From Gibbula magus (Eukaryota; Mollusca; Gastropoda; Trochida; Trochidae), in the NCBI GenBank assembly GCA_936450465.1, contig OW388301.1:23309268-23373267 (forward strand): 64,000 bases of DNA. The letters run 5' to 3'. Below are positions 14,719 through 26,695 of the stretch, in pieces; position 1 is the first letter of the stretch; each line of letters begins with the position of its first letter. Both the position numbers and the translations under genes were made by a program. A model generated the notes under the pieces. That model saw nothing but the letters and a program-made list of their open reading frames with translations, made no database searches and was not told the origin of the DNA.

Positions 14719-14785
14719 AGATAACAAAAATCATAGCTAATTATGCACCTGTTACCACTCGCTTCATATTGTTTATCAACTTATT

Positions 14786-14972
14786 TTCATATTTCATATT
14801 TGAATAATTTGAAATAATATTGCATATTTGAAATCCTTTTTCATATTTCATATTTGAAATCATATTTCTTTTTGAAATCATATTTCATATTTGAAATCAT
14901 GTTTCATATTTGAAAGCATATTTCATATTTGAAAGCATATGTCGTATTTGAAAGCATATTTCATATTTCATA
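14786..14972. repeat. 19-20 bp tandem repeat
   Basis: The unit is close to CATATTTCATATTTGAAAT/G, about nine degenerate copies. Confidence 0.8.
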
Positions 14973-14984
14973 TCATACGATTAG

Positions 14985-15480
14985 GCCACATGTCACATTC
15001 TGTCATTCCTACTAATGAATCAGCCCCCAGGAGAGGCCCGCTGCAGAAGCAACAACCGTTACTCGTGGGTGGAATGTAGTCATACTACCATATCTCATGT
15101 ATGAAGCAGACACCATTGAAATATGATCATACACATTAATTAATTATTAATAACATGATCACTCTGCGCATACGCTTGGACGGTCATTGGTCAACATTGT
15201 TTAGACTTAACAAACCAGTGTCTCTCTATAAAGAAATGATCCCTTTGTAATTGCCCTGTTCCTTGAGGTCTAATTGGTGTCCAACCTTCCATGAAGACAG
15301 TATGTGTCTCTTGGTGATGATATCGTTGTTTTGTTCTAGCTGTTAGCCAGTGTTGTTGGTAAATGTTGTTTCTTACTCCCGGGAATTTCATTTCTTTAAC
15401 AATCAGCGCTCTATGAATTCGGGAGATAATCAGTCTCGTTTTAGGTCACGTCTCGCGAGATTACTCTAAAGTACAGACAT
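14985..15480. promoter_or_regulatory. Candidate regulatory island with TCTCGCGAGA
   Basis: It contains TCTCGCGAGA at 15451-15460, CTCCCGGGAATTTC near 15378, a TTAATTAATTATTAATAA homeodomain-type run near 15137, and GTCATTGGTCAAC. There is no coding signal. Confidence 0.3.
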
Positions 15481-17884
15481 CTTTAATACTGCATGATGGG
15501 TATTATGTTATTGTTCCTTTGTTGGTAATCTATATGATTGTTTATGATTGTGCGTGATATGCAATTATGAATGCGAATCACGCGTTAAAGTTCTGGTCCG
15601 GACTATACTGAGAGACAAAAGAATCGACACTAAAAATACCTGCGTCGGAATGACCATTGAATAGAACATGTAACTTTAAACTAGTCAAAATGAAACCAAA
15701 ACAATAATTTTACAATATTTATTTGTTTGCGAAGTGACTGTGTTTCTATGATTGTCATGGTCAAGTTACTGTTGATGTAGGAATCATGACGTATATCAAT
15801 CTGGTTTCTGTATCGTATATTTTCATCAATGGCATTTCTATCGCCCGGACAAGAGTTTATATCTTGCATTAATGCATAATCAAAACGATTTATTAGAACA
15901 TCATAAAGTTTTATACCGAAAAGGTAGAACCTATTTTCATACAAAAACACATCTGCAAATATCACTCAGCAGCAAGTGTTTCCCGCTTGTTCCATCACAT
16001 TATTTCATCATGTGTGACGTCATAGAACTTGTTGTCACAGTAGAAAGTCGACAGATTTGCTTAACGTGTCTTCACTGCAAAAATATACATAAAAAATTGG
16101 ATATAAAGACATCAGTGCGTTGAAAAAAGTATACCAAACGACATTTACGAACTCGCTCTCGCTCGGACAGTTCTCGTTAATATTTTGGAACTGTTATTAG
16201 TTGATAAATTTATTCAGGGACAATGAAAAACGTTTTTATATTTGTTTTATGTCTCTCAAATCTGCTGTCAAAATTATGCACAGTAGCGTCTGACTAAAAT
16301 CACAAATCATTATTCTACGTGTAGAAACAAATCACGATCCATGGCGCAATCAATGTTTTCCATTTATGAAAGGCTAGCAACGTTATACATTTCTATATAT
16401 TTTCAGAAAATATTCGATAGTGATTATTCACAAGCGCTGAAGTAATTAATTAATAAACTGTGGCATGAAGAATGGATCTGAAAATGTATCTCTTTTCCAT
16501 GAAATTGACACAAATGTACATGATCATATTTGAAAATGATAAATCGACTGTTTAACGACGACTCCAAAAGCTGTTACGGGGATGCACGGGAAATAAACAA
16601 TCACAAAACAGATAAAATCATATATTGAAAATCAAAACTTCAATTCGGGATTTCAAATCTGTTACAAATTTAAGATCAGTCTGTTTTCCCCGTTTTGTTG
16701 ATTTGATTTCGAACGTTATGTGTCACACGTGTGTGCAAAATTAAATTCGATTTGATTTTAAATGTTTTATATAGTCATTCTTTAAACCATTTTTTCAAAT
16801 AACTAATGTAGCGTCGTATTTTAAACAGGCACACACGTAGATGTTACTGTTAATGATTTTGGGTTTGTACAGGGGAAAGGTATTGTTTATAGCTGTATAT
16901 AACTGTATATATGTATAACAGTATATAACTTTGTGCACGAGTTATTTCGATTGAAATATCGATTCCATGGTCTTTGAGATAGATCATATTTATAATGCTA
17001 TAAGGATTCACCATAGATTTTTTGTCTCACAAATTATAATGTTATAATTTCACGTAAAGTTTTGGTGATATAATTGTAATAATCTGATGTTACAATTTTG
17101 TTTGTTTCAATCTGTTGTAACAGCTTCATATACAATGTTGTGGTATAATTTGATGTCATAATTATGCGTTATATTAATAAATATAAATCTGATGTTACAC
17201 TGTGATGTCATAATTTTCTGTTATAATATCATGTTACAATTAGTGTTATATTTCATATCATAATTCGATGTTCCAATATGATGTAATAACTTTCTGTTAC
17301 AAGTTATGTTACATTTCATGTTACAACAAATAAAATAAAAATATAAAAATGTAATTCTTATATATATATATTTCTAAATAATGTCAAATAAAACATTTAC
17401 CGTGAATAATAAAATATTAAAGTAGAATCCAACAAGGAATCATTTTGACTCCATATATTATTTCAAAATATCATCGACGAGTACATCAATGGGGTCTAAC
17501 AGAAGAATTCCTTGCAATATATCAAGGAATTATGCACCAATAGGGGTCAAATGTGGAGAACTACATTGCAAACAGGTAACTCGAATGCACCAAACGGGGT
17601 CACATAGAGCAATAGCTCGCAAAATATCATTTATCGCTCATATCGCATTTTGATTGTATCACTAAAGGCTTCTTTTCTGTTTCAGTTTCCACAATACCGT
17701 ATCGTTTGCCACATCTTAGAAATAAACCACGAAGCTTAACAAAACGGCCCGTACAATTGTTCCCTTGCACTTGACCCGCCCCTTAATGGGGTCCCCCGAA
17801 CTTTTGGGGCCATGTGTGAAATACGCGAATTTCAACTTTGAAGGGTCATTGTGAAAGAACGAATAAAATTGAAAAATGAAAGAA
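15481..17884. other. AT-rich DNA with a possible family D relic
   Basis: TACTGAGAGACAAAAGAATC (from 15606) resembles a family D left end, and GTGACGTCATAGAAC near 16016 resembles its interior. No right end was found. From about 17020 to 17340 there are degenerate GATGTTACAAT/GATGTCATAAT words. Confidence 0.35.
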
Positions 17885-18385
17885 CATTTTTACATTGATG
17901 TTATAGAGCGAATGGGTTATCACGTACCTTTTAAAATTTGGATTGGAGTTATGGAGTGAATGGGTTATCAGAATACCTACATTTCCCATTCTAGGTATAC
18001 TCTTTTATATATACGGGGTGGGCGTCGTTATACACGGACGGATACGATGACGGAATTGAAACAGACCTTTTACTATTGAAATTATTTTGCGAAGTGAATG
18101 GGTTATCATAATAATAATGTTACCATTGAATTGAAGTAAGGAAGTGAATGGGTTATCATAATAAGTGAATTGTTTATGAATTGGTTACCATAATGCTTAC
18201 CTTTTACCAATTAATTGAAATGTTCGTGTTACCTTAGTAAGTACTTTTTCGCCATTGAATTGAAGTTATGAAGCTAATGGATTTTCATAGTAGATGTTAC
18301 CATTGAATTCAAGTTGTGAAGTAAATGGGTAGTGATAAGTATTTTACCACTGATTTTGATTTAAGTTGTGAAATATATGGCTTAT
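17885..18385. repeat. Degenerate minisatellite
   Basis: The block GAAGTGAATGGGTTATCATA followed by GTTACCATTGAATTGAAGT recurs at irregular 40-60 bp spacing. Confidence 0.7.
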
Positions 18386-18859
18386 CATCAGAGCTTTACT
18401 TTATCTTTGGGGGAGATTTTAAGAGTGAAATATTTAAGAAGATTGTCATGGTTGGGAATTGCTGAGCGAAAGAGGAAATGTGACATTATCACTTCGTATT
18501 ATCTTGTATAGCAGTCTGTAAGGTAAAGTCATAATGCAAGTAAAGTATATCGTAATAAAGTAAATCGTATAAATGTAAATTGTTGTTATGTACATCGTAA
18601 AATTATTTAAAAAAAGTAAATTAAAATCTTTAATGCAATCTAGGCTCTTATTCAGCAGATCTAGACAAACTGAAGACACCTATGGACTGAAAGTATATAT
18701 ATAACATATATATATTCGGCCACGTTGGCTTCTTCGGGTTAGGCATTCTGTTATATATATAACTCCTGTAAACATTATAACTGTTGAAAACGACGACTTT
18801 AAACAGATTTGTTCATCTGCATTTGTTACTGATTCGAGATGCCTCCATTATTTAACTCT

Positions 18860-19110
18860 AACTATGCATTTAAAAGTGATAGTTCATTTGTAAACGCACT
18901 CGGCTTCAGATTAAAGGGACCGGGTTCGAATCCCACAAGGGACTCGGTACATCCTGTAGGAGACTATTTCTTCTTTCAAGCGTGGTGTTTGGTGCAGTAA
19001 CAACACTGGGGCAAAGCATGATAACGAAGAAGTGTAAAACAACACACACATGTAGAATCGTATATCGCATATTATATCTACCTGGAACCCATAATTGCAC
19101 CTTAATGTAT
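18860..19110 (+). mobile_element. Possible tRNA-derived SINE
   Basis: GGTTCGAATCCC at 18923-18934 is a perfect B-box in GGGACCGGGTTCGAATCCCA. The A-box region (about 18870-18900) is poor. About 170 bp of non-tRNA body follow. Confidence 0.35.
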
Positions 19111-19309
19111 GACATCAACCATTAATGTCGAATAAGCAAAATCGTTAAATCTACACCGAAACGTCGCATATCATCGCAATACAGAAGTTGTAAATCCATA
19201 AATTTGTTAATTCGTCAACGTTAAATCTGCATGATCCACATAACAATGCATATACTAGTATACCATGTGCAGCAGGATATAACTGAAAGTTTAATTCTTA
19301 AATATTTCT

Positions 19310-19640
19310 TTATTTTTAGCATTCCATTGCTACACCTCTCAAATTGCTACTAAGCGATAAGAGATTAGAGCCGATTATCTTGATGAATGGCAAGTGCGTA
19401 CGCCGCATCGTACTAATCAAACAGACCACCTTGTCAATTGCACTCGGCAGCTCTCGAGTGTAAACGGGTGCACGAGAGTCATAAACTTCACGTGAAGTCG
19501 CTGACAAGTTGATGTTTATAAACACTGTTGTCGATTTCAACAGCGAGGTCGGGTATTTGATCTCGGTGACGAAGTGTGACTTGACCCTTGACAAGTTTCG
19601 TGTCAACAGAGTGAAATAGACACCTCTCAGGGAAACATAA
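19310..19640. promoter_or_regulatory. Candidate regulatory island
   Basis: This GC-richer block has GATA sites (GCGATAAGAGA, TTATCTTGATG), TTCACGTGAA (E-box palindrome), ACTAATCAAAC and CTCTCGAGTG. A minus-strand open frame of about 96 codons shows no recognised features. Confidence 0.3.
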
Positions 19641-21179
19641 CACTTACATTAGGCGCTTAACGTCAGGGTGATAAAATTGTTAAGTCAATAGTTTTTCAAA
19701 ACTGCACTGATAGGAACAATTAGAAAACGTTCCAATTGTACCGAGGTGTTCTTTAAACCTCGACTTAATGCCTATAAAATAAACATTATACAAGAAAAAT
19801 CGACAAAAGATTAAGTTGATAGAAATACACTAGATTTAAGATAAAAACCAAATCCGCGATGAATAAATTAACATTTTTAAGTGCAAACAGCACACGAGTA
19901 ATACGTGTATATGAAATTGATTTGTACTCGAGTCGCGAGCCTTGCAATTGGTTCGTATTACTTGAAATAAACATGCGATCTTTTGGTAATGATTAAACTG
20001 ATAAGCTCTTTAAATCCACACAAGAATGCAGGTATGTACGTACGTGGACCTAAGCGAAATCGGATTTGCTTACGAAACACGCGAACGGGTAAAACGGCTT
20101 GCCAGATTTTTGTCCCTACGTGTTTCAAACAATACAAGTTAGCGTATATCCGCAATGCGTTACATCAATATCTACCGCTGTCCAAACAGACTTGCATTAA
20201 GGGTCCGGTTTAGCGAATCTGTGTTTAGAAATGAACTTTATTGAGTGATTTCGTCGATTCATATTACTGGTTTTATTTGCACACCTGTTTGCGGAGACAC
20301 TTGTTTCAACAACATAGAAAAATATTATTGACTCAGATATTTCTAAATATACAAGAATCATTTCACTACAGATCGAAATCATGTCATTCAGTATGTCTGT
20401 TGTGATTGTTGTAGAAGTATTGTTGAATACATGCAGTGAAATATGTTCAAGCGTAATGTTTTGGGAAATATGAAATACAACATTAATATTGATCATGAAA
20501 AGCTCTTAAATGAAGTTTAACATTTACAGAAACATTTATACACGCTAAAATGGTATGATAACAATATTTGGTCTTTACGTCATTAATTGAACTTTTGTAT
20601 AACATCTGCAACATAAAAAAATAATTCAAAATCAATATAATTTTAATTAGATTTTAGAGAGTCAATCTAACCTGTTCGTGATATTCCTTATTGTTTCTCA
20701 TATGATCAATACCACAAATTAATAAATTAAAAATAAAACAAACATGTACCTGCGGGAATATTCTCGAAATAACTGCAGATTAATTAAATCAACAAGCAGA
20801 ATTTTAAACTTTTAATTATCATACGTGGAGTGGAACAGTCTAACCGATAAAATCGAAACCGTGAATCTTATTATAGAATTATTTAAGCGTTTAATAAGCG
20901 ATTCATAATATGCATAGAACTGGGTATTCGCCCGTGATACCAATGATTGTATTTTCTGATAGATACAACGATAGATCACACTTTCACATATGGTACACGG
21001 TGTATTATCCAAATACCATTATCGTCATTATGACCTATGATATACCCAAACGATCATAACGTTTATAATGTTATTCAGCTATGGAATTTAAATGAATGTG
21101 CACTTTATAACCAGAGGGCATTGGTGAGAGGGAAATGTTTTTATTTGACCAAATTTAAACAATTTTTTATGGTTGTCAT
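19641..21179. other. Mixed-composition DNA, no gene seen
   Basis: The segment 19980-20215 is GC-richer and open on both strands, but neither translation resembles a known family. Confidence 0.45.
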
Positions 21180-21212
21180 TTAATTTAATTTAATTTAATT
21201 TAATTTAATAAA
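21180..21212. repeat. (TTTAA)n microsatellite
   Basis: About six TTTAA/AATTT units. Confidence 0.85.
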
Positions 21213-21499
21213 ATATCAAATTGTTATCATTTGGTACACATTTCTTAGGATGCGTTGTCATATATGTATAACATGCTTGTACACAGGGACACGTTCTCGA
21301 ATATACCCTGGGCGGACATTCCCTATACGGAAATAAACCTTTTGTCCTTATGAAACATACAAATTAAGAACTTTTGTTTTTAATACAAACATTACGAAAA
21401 TATGTTTTAAGAGTAAACATGCATCTTTTACGCAAATAAACGTTTGTACTTAAAATAATGATTTAATTTTAATTAGTGATTACCCCTAGGTTATAAGCA

Positions 21500-21800
21500 A
21501 TGAGGCTTAATTGTGTTCTTACAAGCAATGATAATTTACAGGCAGTAATGTTCTTACACGCAACGATGTTCTTACCAGCAATGATGTTCTTACAAGCAAT
21601 AAAGTTCTCACGAGCAATGATTTTCAACGATGTTCTTACACTCAATGATGTTCTAATACGCAACGATGTTCTTACAAGCAACGATGTTCTTACAAGCAAT
21701 GACATTCTTCCAAGCACTGATGTTCTTACAATCAATGGTGTTCTCACAAGCAATGATTTTTATTGACGTTCTTACAAGCAATGATGTTCTCACAATGCAT
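21500..21800. repeat. 18-bp minisatellite
   Basis: The unit is close to AATGATGTTCTTACAAGC, about 15 copies with some length drift. Isolated unit-like pieces persist to about 22350. Confidence 0.85.
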
Positions 21801-21978
21801 CACAATGATATAACGTGAAAAAAATGATGACATAATATGTCCATGACGTCATAAACCTGATGACGTCTCATCGCTATGGCATTACATCACCTAAAGTCTA
21901 ATGACAGTGCTTTGCTCAGAGAAGTTCAGTTTTCAATGGAAAGTAATGAAGAATGATTTTCGATAAATAGATAAATAT

Positions 21979-22104
21979 AATCTCACCCTCGTGTCTTCTA
22001 ACATGTATATAATAAATATATCAACACTCGATAAGCGTAGGATATTGTAACTTTCATCAACTAGTGTCGATATATTTGATATCAGAAGACACGTTGGTGA
22101 GATT
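21979..22104. repeat. Family G inverted-repeat unit, copy 1
   Basis: AATCTCACCCTCGTGTCTTC at the left pairs with the right end, which reads AATCTCACCAACGTGTCTTC in reverse. The preceding DNA is rich in ATGACATCA-type repeats and an 18-bp minisatellite. The same arrangement recurs at 62117-62262. Confidence 0.6.
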
Positions 22105-22400
22105 CTCTATCAAACGATGATCTATGTACTATTACACGGTGATCTTTTAAATGATATTCTATTGAGTGATGATCATTGTTTCTGAAACGACAATGATCAG
22201 GCGAGAACTGACAGTATGAAAGCTGATGTTCTACTGAATAAGATTGGTAAACAAAGCAATGTTTTAGTGGTTTTATTATGATTAATGAAGCAATGATGTT
22301 CTGCCGAATATTTTGTCACAAGAGTAAAACGGCGATGTTCTATTAAACGATTGTTTTTGCATGTTTACGTACTAATGGTTTACAAGCAATTGCTGTCGAG

Positions 22401-22500
22401 GCCTGGTGGTCGTGTGGTAAGCTGTTGGTACAGTCAATGCTGGCGATAGTTGCCTTACTCTGAGGGTGTGGGTTCGAGGCCCCAAAAAGTAATGGAATGT
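22401..22500 (+). mobile_element. tRNA-derived SINE-like unit
   Basis: GCCTGGTGGTCGTGTGGTAA (A-box-like, 22401-22420) and GGTTCGAGGCCC (B-box, 22471-22482). It does not fold as an acceptor-to-acceptor tRNA, so a SINE head or tRNA pseudogene is more likely than a tRNA gene. Confidence 0.4.
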
Positions 22501-22559
22501 GTACTATTGAAGGTAGTATGAATGTAACAAGGTTATAAGCAATTGCTAAAACGCAGTGG

Positions 22560-22990
22560 TATTCTGTAAATTGAATAGAATAGGTTTAAAGCATGTCCCA
22601 TTAACATGAAAGTCACATTGAATAGATTTAAAGCACGTTCTATGAAAACGAAAGACACATGGGGTAGATTTAAAGAATGTCCATAAAACATGAAAGACAC
22701 GTTGAAATGATTAAACGCATGCCCCATGAACATGAAAATCACGTGGAATAGGTTTAAAGCATGTCCTTTGAAAACGAACGCCACGTGGAATATACTTAAA
22801 GTATGTCCTATCAACACGTGGAATATATTTACAGCATGTCCTATGAACATGAAAGACACGTGAAATATATTTAAAGCATGTCCTATGAACATGAAAGACA
22901 CGTAGAATAGATATAAAGCATGCCCTATAAATATGAAAGTCACGTGGCATCGTCCATTGAACACATGAGATTTGTACACGTGTAATAGAT
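22560..22990. repeat. 42-bp minisatellite, about 10 units
   Basis: Each unit contains TTTAAAGCATGTCCTATGAA then CATGAAAGACACGTGGAATA. Because 42 is a multiple of three, a 14-residue repeat stays open on the minus strand; one unit is shortened. It starts 60 bp after the SINE-like unit at 22401. Confidence 0.85.
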
Positions 22991-23482
22991 TTAATGAACA
23001 CGACAGAAACGTTTTAAACGAAATAGCTTCCATGCACGTATTACGTATTTAAAAAAAGTAAAGATTAGTATATTTATTATTTACAACACTTCTATTGTTA
23101 ATATGATTAAGTTATTTTGCCACCAAGCGTACGATTATCTTCAAGGAGGCAGTTCCATAAGCGAACGAACTCAAACAAAGCAAAAAAATCTTCAAGATGT
23201 TCTTCAAAACGTTCCAATCATTAAACATATAAAATTACATGCTTCGAAATACTGATTATTGTCGATTGGAATGATCAGACAATACGCCTGATTATCCCGT
23301 TATGAAACAACAAATGCTAGGCCATATGTAACGAACTGGCGCAATTTGGATATACCACTTGGGAACGGCTACACAACAGCTTCACGCAGGATCAATACAA
23401 GCAGAGCAGTGTGCGGAGCTTGATTCCCTCGCGATGATTTCCACTGCTTCGTTTGAGGAATCTCGTACAAGGGATGAGGCAC

Positions 23483-23709
23483 GGGCTCCGTTCCATAACA
23501 GCGAGCGCTTATTATCGCTCATTGATTGCTCAAAGTAGCGCTCAAGTAGCGCTCAAGTAGCGCTAATTCTCTCCTGAACGACACGGTGCAAAACCTCAAA
23601 GTTCGCTCGCTTTGCTACGTAGCGCTACATTGAGCAATCGCGTTCAAGAGAGGTTTAAAAGTAATCGCTAATTGAGCGATTACTTTGAAACCTCTCTTGA
23701 ACACGGTCC
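23483..23709 (+). mobile_element. Family C hairpin MITE, copy 1
   Basis: This 227-bp element has ends GGGCTCCGTTCC and GAACACGGTCC (reversed: GGACCGTGTTC). Its right third is a hairpin: GTTCAAGAGAGGTTTAAAAG (from 23642) pairs over 28 bp, one mismatch, with 23675-23702. The left half has tandem GTAGCGCTCAA units and a GCTACGTAGCGCTACA palindrome. No coding capacity. Confidence 0.75.
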
Positions 23710-23999
23710 TGGATTCTCTGCTTCACGTTATATCATTGCTTATTTATGCAAAGGAATAAACAAACATTATTTTTCCTATGATTCTTTGTTTGGTATTTCT
23801 TTGATGATGTTGCACGCTTTTTCATATTTTGTGCAATCAAACATGCTTCTGTTGTTATTTTGTTCCAATGGAACAATACTGGAAGTTTTGAAATTGGAAC
23901 CTAGATACTGTTCGATACTGTTCCAATATTTGAGAAATGTGACATAAATCAGTCCGTCATAGTCAATTATCATATTTACTTGAGCATACGGCCTTTATA

Positions 24000-24310
24000 C
24001 GAATACAGAAATTGAATTAAATTGAATACTCGATGTTTTGAAGTCGAAAGATTATATTTTGATTTATTTATATTTTGAAATATGTTACATTATTAGAATT
24101 TGTGTTTGAATGGTATATTACAATATTCGATATTTTAAATTGAATGATTGTTTGTTTGAATTATGTTACATTAGTCGAAGTTTTTCAATAAGAAAATTAC
24201 TTGAGCTTGAATGATGTTACAATATTCGAAGTGTTCGAATTGGCAGAAGAGTTTTTTGGCATTATTTTGCAACGTTCACTGTTTTGAATTGATTAATTGT
24301 TTATGCAATT
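24000..24310. repeat. Degenerate AT-rich repeat
   Basis: Recurrent ATGTTACAATATTCGA / TTTTGAATTGAATGATTG motifs at roughly 50-60 bp spacing. Confidence 0.5.
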
Positions 24311-25319
24311 AATATATAACACAAAATTCGTTATCTGTAGAAGGAAGATTAGTTAATTATGATCATGGTTATGATTATGATTATAATTATGGCGATGTCA
24401 TGTCATGTCATTCAGAACCATGTTTTGCATTTATTGTTTATAAAAGTCAAAATTAAAGCCATACATTAAAGTTCAAAATCAGGACTTTTATTTTTCTGTT
24501 TTATCTTGCATTAGTGTGTGACTAACTACCGACGTCATTACATATAATTACAACGGTAACATACATGAAATAGATTCAATGATGACGTCATTCAACACGT
24601 CACAATAAACATAATATCGATCGACATACAGGTGTTTACGTCTGAATTTATTAATCGAAAAATTGAATCAAACGCGTTAAATTTTAAAGATACGCGCACC
24701 AGGTGTGACTTACCAACAGACGTGAGTCAATAGCTCATTATTCTATCATAACTCGTTTATTCTTTCGTGTTTAGATGAGTAATATAAATGAAAACAACGG
24801 ATTTATGCAAATAAATCAATGTTATTTTCAAAATGTGTAACTCTATTCTGTTCAACTGCTATGTGAGTTAATGTTAGAGCGTGTCATATATCGCATGTTG
24901 AATAAATGGTTGTAATGGTAAAGTTTTTTTTATATTGATATAGTTTTAACTATGAAATAGAATAGGTATGAACAACGTTGTGATATGATATATATAATGG
25001 AATATGTATATCAGTGATACTAAATATCTAACAAAACTAAGTATTCATTACTCGAGATTTCGAAATTGTATCAATATTTTCCATTGGCATTCACATACGC
25101 ATACCTATGTTATCACGAATTTCAACGGAATTACTTCAAACAGAAGAACAACACTTATACATATTTTCAAATTAAAATTGAAAGCATCAAACATTTTTTT
25201 TTAAATCAGAATTTAGATCAACGATATTTATATTTTAATAAAGATATGATAATATCTCAATCAAATAACACAAATATGTTCATGAGCTTTAATATAACAA
25301 TGCATAATAAGATATCATT

Positions 25320-25870
25320 TGGTGGAAGTTTGCCACAGACTGCATAGATGCGTCACAATTTGACCGCGCAAGGAGTTTATTGCCATGCGTGTGTGCGGAG
25401 CTTCTGTCTGTGTGGAGCACGCTTTCTTCTCGCGCCTACGAGATCGCGTGGGAAATTGACATGAGGCCTTGTAAACTTGCTTTGTCCGTCGCAGATAAAC
25501 CAATCACGAGGGGTGTAAAATACTTTCGGTCTCACGCAAGTTTCCCAACAAGGAAAGGCAATAACTGTTCAAACGTGAAACCAAGTCGGCAGTATCGCCA
25601 AATCTCGCGCACGCGATCTTCCGCGAGATAAAACATCCGAGATTTCGTCCACTTCGGGATTACAAAGTAACACCTCTGTAATAAGGCGATCCATGGGAAT
25701 GTATTATCAGTCAGTTCCCCCTTTTATCACAGAATGGGAGATGGGAACTGTAGGCTGGCTATCATCTCGCAGGTGAAGCGCTGTCTTGTCGTGGATTCTC
25801 CACACCTGTAGTGCTATGGTGATTAGATATTAAACGGATTAGGATTAGCTTTGCAGGTGGTAGATGGTCC
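25320..25870. promoter_or_regulatory. Candidate distal enhancer with E-boxes and a Su(H)-type site
   Basis: This is the strongest regulatory-looking island upstream of gfi1. Three CAGGTG/CACCTG E-boxes lie within 90 bp (25770-25775, 25803-25808, 25854-25859). A Su(H)/RBPJ-type CGTGGGAA is at 25447-25454. TTATCAC (GATA), CTCGCGC and GGATTAGGATTAG sites are also present. GC is well above the flanks and there is no repeat signature. E-boxes of this type are bound by proneural bHLH factors, and Su(H) mediates Notch input. The link to gfi1, 13 kb away, is inferred. Confidence 0.45.
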
Positions 25871-26238
25871 ATAATTACATCAGTCTAAAATAAACATTAT
25901 ACCTGATATGGTGACGGGATAAATATTACACCATAAAAGTAATCGTGAAATATAAGAATTGGATTTGTAAAAAAAATCATATCATCATTTAATGTTTTAT
26001 TTAAATGTTAAGTTTCTGCTATTGTCAAAACAATTTACTAGTGTAAATATACAGCGTATTTATCAGATTTGAAAAAAACATTGTATATTGCGTCCAAATA
26101 AAAATCTAATTGGAGATATACGACATAATCCGACTGAAATAAAATGAAGATCGCGCCATGTTATTGTAACATTCATTAAATATGAAAAACTATTTTATGG
26201 ATATACAATTTGATTATTCTGTGGAGGTCCACACATAA

Positions 26239-26695
26239 GAAAGAAGTTGTTCTTCATGTTTCATCATATCAACTTCTGGAATGCCTACCAAAGATGTAAT
26301 AAACAATAGTGTTGTTGTTGTAGGTATCATATTCTGTAACAGTAATAACCATATACTTAACCACATGATATTATTAGCGAAACGCCACATTTTTTGTATG
26401 AACCTGAAAGGTATTAAGCCAAATTTTACTAATTATAAATCAGTTTTAAAGGATGTTGGGCAAATCGAAAGATTTATCGCCAAAAAGAACATCTGTTTAA
26501 ATTCTTTCACGAAAAAATGGAAAGCCATTTCATGGGCGTTGTGATGTTTTATGCATGTTTTAATACCTGCTCCCACTCAGGTAACACTTATATATATGCC
26601 TCTTATGCATTTATCCTTGATTATATCAATGTTTGAATGTACGTGTATCCAAATGAAGGCAATAAAAAATCTTTGAAAATTAAAAAAAATTAATA
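26239..26695 (+). pseudogene. LINE reverse-transcriptase ORF, C-terminal fragment with 3' tail
   Basis: The frame ending at 26544 reads ILNHMILLAKRHIFC, later FIAKKN, then FTKKWKAI. This is the pattern at the C-terminus of many metazoan non-LTR retrotransposon ORF2 proteins: an N-H-x-I/L-L-x-A-K-x-x-I block, E-x-F/Y-I-A, then KKW. An in-frame TAA at 26236-26238 and absence of the catalytic domain show a 5'-truncated copy. About 150 bp downstream lie AATAAA and short A-runs, as expected for a retroposed 3' end. The clade (L1/Tx1-like or other) cannot be told from this much. Confidence 0.65.

Larger units (their letters stand above)
22991..25319. other. AT-rich DNA, no gene seen
   Basis: It contains family C copy 1 (23483-23709) and a degenerate repeat (24000-24310). 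TGACGTCAT-type words occur at about 24530 and 24585. Nothing else can be supported. Confidence 0.45.
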
